DNA from: an uncultured Clostridia bacterium
Lineage (GTDB): Bacteria > Bacillota > Clostridia > Christensenellales > Aristaeellaceae
Assembly (NCBI GenBank): GCA_946409855.1
Contig: CAMJXZ010000023.1
Span: forward strand, 1-17,433
DNA: 17,433 nt
Reading direction: 5' to 3'
Every line of letters begins with the position of its first letter. The stretch's first letter is position 1. Of this stretch, positions 14,311 to 17,433 are shown one piece after another. A program made the position numbers and the translations under genes. The notes under the pieces are model-generated. The model saw only the letters and a list, made by a program, of their open reading frames with translations. It was not told the DNA's origin and searched no databases.

Positions 14311-15567
14311 TTACCGCTCTCCCCTTTTTTGCCCTTGCTGCTTTGTATACTGTGTAACAACCGTTACGTCCGCGGGTTTTCCGCCGGCCGGTTTCTTTCT
14401 TCTGCCTTTCCTGCCGGCATCCGCTTCCGGGATTTCATGCACCTTCAGCTCCCGCCCGGCCCGCAGGTAATTTACGATCCATCTGCCGCAGTCCCTGAAA
14501 TCCTGAACGGCGTTGTCGAACAGACCGTTGCGCCAGGCCGTCTGCAGTACCACCATCACGATGGGCGCCAGCGTCAGCCCGACCACGCCGCCGGTCTGGA
14601 TCCCGATGTACATGCTCAGCAGGGAAACGATGGGGTTCAGGCCCATCTGCCGGTTCATCATCCTGGGCTCCGTGACCTTCCGCGTCAGATACAGGATCAG
14701 ATGGACGACCAGCACCACGACGCCGTTGCGGTAATCATGGAAGAGGAACAGCAGGATGATCGTCGGCACGTACAGGGTGCCGTTGCCGAACAGGGGCAGG
14801 AATTCCAGCAGCGCCGCCAGCGCCGCCATCAGGAAGCCGTAGGGGACCGAAAAGGCCGTAAACCCGACTACGGACACCACCAGGACGAAAATCGTGTAGA
14901 TCACCTGCATCCGGAGGTACCCGGACACCGCTTCCACGGCGGACCGCCTGATCTTCGCGGTCTGTGAAAGGTCGTTTTTCCCGTTCTTTGGAAAAATGCC
15001 GGTATAGTCCCTCGTCAGGAAATAGGCGCTCAGGATGAGGAAGTTGGCGTAAATCAGCACCGTCGGCACGCTGACCGCCGCGCTGAACGTCGTCCCGACC
15101 AGGCTGCCAGCGGTGTTGGTGGCCCAGGAACTGAGCTCCCCGTACGCGTTGCTCATCATGGTATCCAGCGTCTGCAGGTTATCCGAGTCCTTGAACATCT
15201 GCATGATCTTCTCCCGGAACTGCAGGTACACGCCGTTCAGGCCGTCCAGCATCTGGGGCGCGCTGTTGAGCGCGTTGATCGCCTGCCTGACCACAAAGGA
15301 CGCGAACCAGTACACCAGCATCAGCACTACCGCGAACAGCAGCAGCACCAGCACCAGGGAGGAAATCCCTCTTTTGATCCGGATCCGCTGCAGCAGCCGC
15401 ACGGCGGGCTGCAGGGACGCGGCGATGGCCAGGGAAATCACAAACGGTCCCAGGATCTTCCACAGGAAAGGGATGCAGTAAATGATTGCAACGATACCCA
15501 GACCGATCAGAAGCAGGCGCAGCAGCACCCTTCGCCACATGTTTCCGCTGTCATTCAATGTGTCCAT
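14311..15567 (-). CDS. AI-2E family (YtvI-like) integral membrane protein
   Basis: The 418-residue protein fits the AI-2E transporter family (PF01594). It has two N-terminal helices, a soluble middle segment (about 95-165), and C-terminal helices carrying VPYGFLMAALAALLEFLPLFGNGT, TRKVTEPRMMNRQMGLNPIVSLLSMYIG and GLTLAPIVMVVL. This arrangement also resembles the sporulation membrane protein YtvI, so the gene may act in sporulation or as a general exporter; no substrate can be read. A basic cytoplasmic tail (KGRRKKPAGGK) of about 40 residues is longer than I expect for the family. The start is uncertain: ATG 15567 has only a weak upstream GGGTTCGG, and ATG ten codons in (GCGGAAAC upstream) is an alternative. 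It is divergent from bioY, with 101 nt between. Confidence 0.85.
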   Translation of the reverse strand: MDTLNDSGNMWRRVLLRLLLIGLGIVAIIYCIPFLWKILGPFVISLAIAASLQPAVRLLQRIRIKRGISSLVLVLLLFAVVLMLVYWFASFVVRQAINALNSAPQMLDGLNGVYLQFREKIMQMFKDSDNLQTLDTMMSNAYGELSSWATNTAGSLVGTTFSAAVSVPTVLIYANFLILSAYFLTRDYTGIFPKNGKNDLSQTAKIRRSAVEAVSGYLRMQVIYTIFVLVVSVVGFTAFSVPYGFLMAALAALLEFLPLFGNGTLYVPTIILLFLFHDYRNGVVVLVVHLILYLTRKVTEPRMMNRQMGLNPIVSLLSMYIGIQTGGVVGLTLAPIVMVVLQTAWRNGLFDNAVQDFRDCGRWIVNYLRAGRELKVHEIPEADAGRKGRRKKPAGGKPADVTVVTQYTKQQGQKRGER

Positions 15568-15581
15568 CCGAACCCGTCTTT

Positions 15582-15614
15582 CCGTAAACCTTTTAAGGCG
15601 TTAATGGTTTACAA
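15582..15614. promoter_or_regulatory. BirA (biotin repressor) operator
   Basis: CCGTAAACC (15582-15590), a 15-nt spacer and GGTTTACAA (15606-15614) match the BirA consensus TTGTAAACC-N14/16-GGTTTACAA at 16 of 18 positions. The right half-site covers the -35 box of the bioY promoter, as expected for repression by biotin-loaded BirA. The left half-site ends 15 nt from the start codon of the divergent membrane-protein gene. Confidence 0.85.
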
Positions 15615-15636
15615 TCTATTATTCATGTGCTATAAT
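15608..15636 (+). promoter_or_regulatory. Promoter of bioY
   Basis: TTTACA (15608-15613), a 17-nt spacer and TATAAT (15631-15636), with a TGC extension before the -10, form a near-consensus sigma-A promoter. The expected start of transcription is about 15640-15644. Confidence 0.85.
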
Positions 15637-15640
15637 CTGA

Positions 15641-15658
15641 CCCGAACATACGTTCGGG
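15641..15658 (+). promoter_or_regulatory. Perfect dyad at the bioY transcription start and ribosome binding site
   Basis: CCCGAAC-ATAC-GTTCGGG forms 7-bp arms with a 4-nt loop. The left arm lies at the predicted transcription start, and the last three G of the right arm are the first bases of the GGGAGGA ribosome binding site of bioY. It could be a second operator, or a 5'-terminal mRNA hairpin that stabilises the transcript or limits ribosome access. Confidence 0.55.
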
Positions 15659-15668
15659 AGGAAGTAGG

Positions 15669-16208
15669 ATGAAAAAGTTTTCAACCCGGGATCTGGTGCT
15701 CTGCGCGATGTCCGCGGGGCTTCTGGCCGTCTGCAGTTGGATTTCCGTTCCCGCGGCGGTTCCCTTTACCCTGCAGACCTTCGCCGTGTTTCTGACGCTG
15801 CTGCTGCTGCCGGCCCGGCAGGGGCTTTTGACCATCGCCGTTTACCTGCTGCTGGGCGCCGTGGGCCTGCCGGTCTTTTCCGGCTTTAAAAGCGGGCCTG
15901 CCGCCCTGTTCGGCCCCACCGGCGGGTACCTGACCGGGTTCCTGCTGACGGGCCTGACCTGCCTGATCTTTGAGCTGTGCGGGAAAAAATCTGCGAAAGA
16001 CCGGATTTTTTCCCTCGTGATCGGGCTGCTGATCTGCTACACGGCGGGCACCGTCTGGTTCGTGGTGACCTATACTTCCGGCGCGATGACCGTCGGGAAA
16101 GCGCTTTCGATGTGCGTGCTGCCCTTCCTGATCCCGGACGCGGTCAAGCTGGCGCTGGCCGCCCTGCTCGCCAGGCGGCTGCGGCCCGTCATCGGAAAAA
16201 TCTCCTGA
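15669..16208 (+). CDS. bioY: BioY biotin transporter substrate-binding (S) component
   Basis: BioY is the membrane S-component that captures biotin for an ECF transporter; the energising EcfA and EcfT parts are normally encoded elsewhere. The 179-residue protein has about six membrane helices and family motifs VPFTLQTFAVFLTLLLLP (about 31-48), GLPVFSGFKSGPAALFGPTGGYLTGFL (about 66-92) and a C-terminal PFLIPDAVKLALAALLA. GGGAGGA precedes the ATG. A BirA operator overlaps its promoter, supporting the identification and predicting expression only when biotin is scarce. Its last 20 nt overlap the convergent acyltransferase gene. Confidence 0.95.
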   Translation: MKKFSTRDLVLCAMSAGLLAVCSWISVPAAVPFTLQTFAVFLTLLLLPARQGLLTIAVYLLLGAVGLPVFSGFKSGPAALFGPTGGYLTGFLLTGLTCLIFELCGKKSAKDRIFSLVIGLLICYTAGTVWFVVTYTSGAMTVGKALSMCVLPFLIPDAVKLALAALLARRLRPVIGKIS

Positions 16209-17403
16209 GGAGCCCGCGCTGAATCGGCCGCTCATAAAACCGGGTCACCAGCCACGCGATCAGCAGGGACAGGGAAAAGCAAAGCAGCACGTACGGCCAC
16301 TGCCAGGCCGCTTCCCCGTCCACCCAGGGCTGGACGCTTTCGGAGGGCGGGATGCCCCAGTCCTTCAAATGAAGGGTTACCATCTGATGCCACAAGTAAA
16401 ACTGGTAGCTGACCGAGGAGAGGAACACCATCACCCGGTTGCCCATCAGGAAACGGAACACCGGGAGAGAAAAGCACAGGCCGACCGCCGTCAGGCTGAA
16501 GCCCGCGCCCAGGCCGAACCGCCTGCTCATCTGCCCCAGGCGGATCCCCTCGATGGTGGGCTCCGCGGCCTGGGCCTGCGTCAGGCGGACCAGCAGCAGC
16601 GCGCCCACCAGGAAACAGAAGCTGAAAAAGCATTTTTCGGCCCTCGTTTCCCCTTTGAGCCGGGTGCGCAGCGCCCGGATGGCCGTAGCGGAAAAGAAAC
16701 CGTAAGCGTAAATATCCAGAAAAGCGGGCAGCTGGTTGATCCACAGCGAAGTATCCGCAAGGGTCGCCGCGTACGCGCGGTAGGCAAACGCCAGCGCCGT
16801 CATGCACCCCGCCGTCCAGCCGGGGTGTTTTTGGTACAGCCGGCCGACTACCGGAAACAAAACGTAGAACTGCACCTCCACCGCCAGCGTCCACATCACA
16901 CCGTTGAGCGGGGAACCCGTATAGGAAAAGGGAAACAGCGTGTGCGTAAAGGTCAGATGGGCCAGCAGGTCCCGGGTCATTTCCCAGGTACCCGCGTACC
17001 CGTCCCGGCTCAGCACGTCGATCAGCGAAACCAGCAGCACCAGCAGGTACCCCGGCAGGATGCGGATCAGCCTTTTTTTATAAAACGGCAGCGCCGCGGG
17101 CGGCCCGGCGCCCGGCACGGTATAGGGGTACATCATCAAAAGCCCGCTTAGGAAAATCAGCCCGTCCACCGCCATATACCCGCTGCGGGGGATAAAGTCC
17201 AGGTTGATATCGATGACGCCGAACAGGCGGGTGATCGGCATCAGCCAGCTTTGCTGCCAGATGTGAAACCACGCCACCACGAACATCATGACCGTCCGGA
17301 ACCCGTCCAGCACATCCAGATGCTTTTCGCTGATATCGTACCGGAATCTGCCGATGCCGGCCGGCTGACTGTTTGCCGGCGGTTTGACAATGCTTGCCTG
17401 CAT
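16189..17403 (-). CDS. Acyltransferase-3 family membrane protein
   Basis: This is a 404-residue integral membrane acyltransferase (PF01757), a family that moves acyl groups such as acetyl onto extracellular polysaccharides, wall polymers or lipids. About ten hydrophobic segments are visible. The family marks are LDGFR (32-36) with His47 in AWFHIW, YKKRLIRILPGYLL, the WTLAVEVQFYVLFPV block, and near the end FLSSVSYQFYLWH and YERPIQR. I chose the ATG at 17401-17403, because GAGGAAGG lies just upstream; an in-frame TTG seven codons earlier is less likely. The upstream promoter is beyond the window. The 3' end overlaps the convergent bioY gene by 20 nt with no terminator seen between them. The acceptor polymer is unknown. 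Confidence 0.9.
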   Translation of the reverse strand: MQASIVKPPANSQPAGIGRFRYDISEKHLDVLDGFRTVMMFVVAWFHIWQQSWLMPITRLFGVIDINLDFIPRSGYMAVDGLIFLSGLLMMYPYTVPGAGPPAALPFYKKRLIRILPGYLLVLLVSLIDVLSRDGYAGTWEMTRDLLAHLTFTHTLFPFSYTGSPLNGVMWTLAVEVQFYVLFPVVGRLYQKHPGWTAGCMTALAFAYRAYAATLADTSLWINQLPAFLDIYAYGFFSATAIRALRTRLKGETRAEKCFFSFCFLVGALLLVRLTQAQAAEPTIEGIRLGQMSRRFGLGAGFSLTAVGLCFSLPVFRFLMGNRVMVFLSSVSYQFYLWHQMVTLHLKDWGIPPSESVQPWVDGEAAWQWPYVLLCFSLSLLIAWLVTRFYERPIQRGLLRRFFR

Positions 17404-17433
17404 GCGCCCTTCCTCATCAAACAAAATCAGATT

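Noticed and set aside
17404..17424. TTG start for the acyltransferase
   Set aside because: The ATG seven codons later has GAGGAAGG at a workable distance. The TTG has no ribosome binding site in the visible sequence.

Overview
The window reads as a chromosomal segment of a GC-rich member of the Clostridia (Bacillota), probably a gut or rumen lineage. This rests on strong AGGAGG-type ribosome binding sites, near-consensus TTGACA/TATAAT promoters, a DUF1836 regulator, AddA rather than RecB, a BirA-controlled bioY gene, Bacillota-type parS sites, and intergenic repeats of a style I associate with gut Clostridia. No rRNA, tRNA, CRISPR array or transposase gene is visible.

Layout. Bases 1-2182 (+): a 5'-truncated, divergent MreB-family gene, then a secreted protein with a carbohydrate-binding-like domain and two nearly identical SH3-like repeats, closed by a bidirectional terminator. 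Bases 2311-2760 (-): a DUF1836 regulator, divergent from an SGNH hydrolase at 2922-3632 (+); both have good promoters. Bases 3640-4362 (-): a TauE/SafE-type permease. Bases 4582-9624 (-): the gene set moxR, DUF58, transglutaminase, followed by an 85-residue LysM protein whose N-terminus is a textbook double-glycine (bacteriocin-type) leader. Bases 9625-10357: a long non-coding stretch with a 432-bp hairpin-rich element bounded by terminal inverted repeats and an 8-bp direct duplication, inserted against a perfect parS site. Bases 10358-13777 (+): addA, with a second perfect parS inside its coding sequence. Bases 13778-14310: a terminator, a degenerate repeat pair, and the terminator of the next gene. 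Bases 14311-15567 (-): an AI-2E/YtvI-type membrane protein, divergent from bioY (15669-16208, +), which has a BirA operator over its promoter. Bases 16189-17403 (-): an acyltransferase-3 membrane enzyme that overlaps the bioY tail.

How it fits together. Several genes belong to the cell envelope: the MreB paralogue, the SH3 protein, the moxR/DUF58/transglutaminase/LysM cluster and the acyltransferase. The best candidates for something undescribed are the GG-leader LysM protein, which suggests a wall-binding peptide exported by a C39-peptidase ABC transporter instead of Sec, and the 432-bp non-autonomous element beside parS. Two exact parS sites about 3 kb apart suggest, but do not prove, that the region is origin-proximal.
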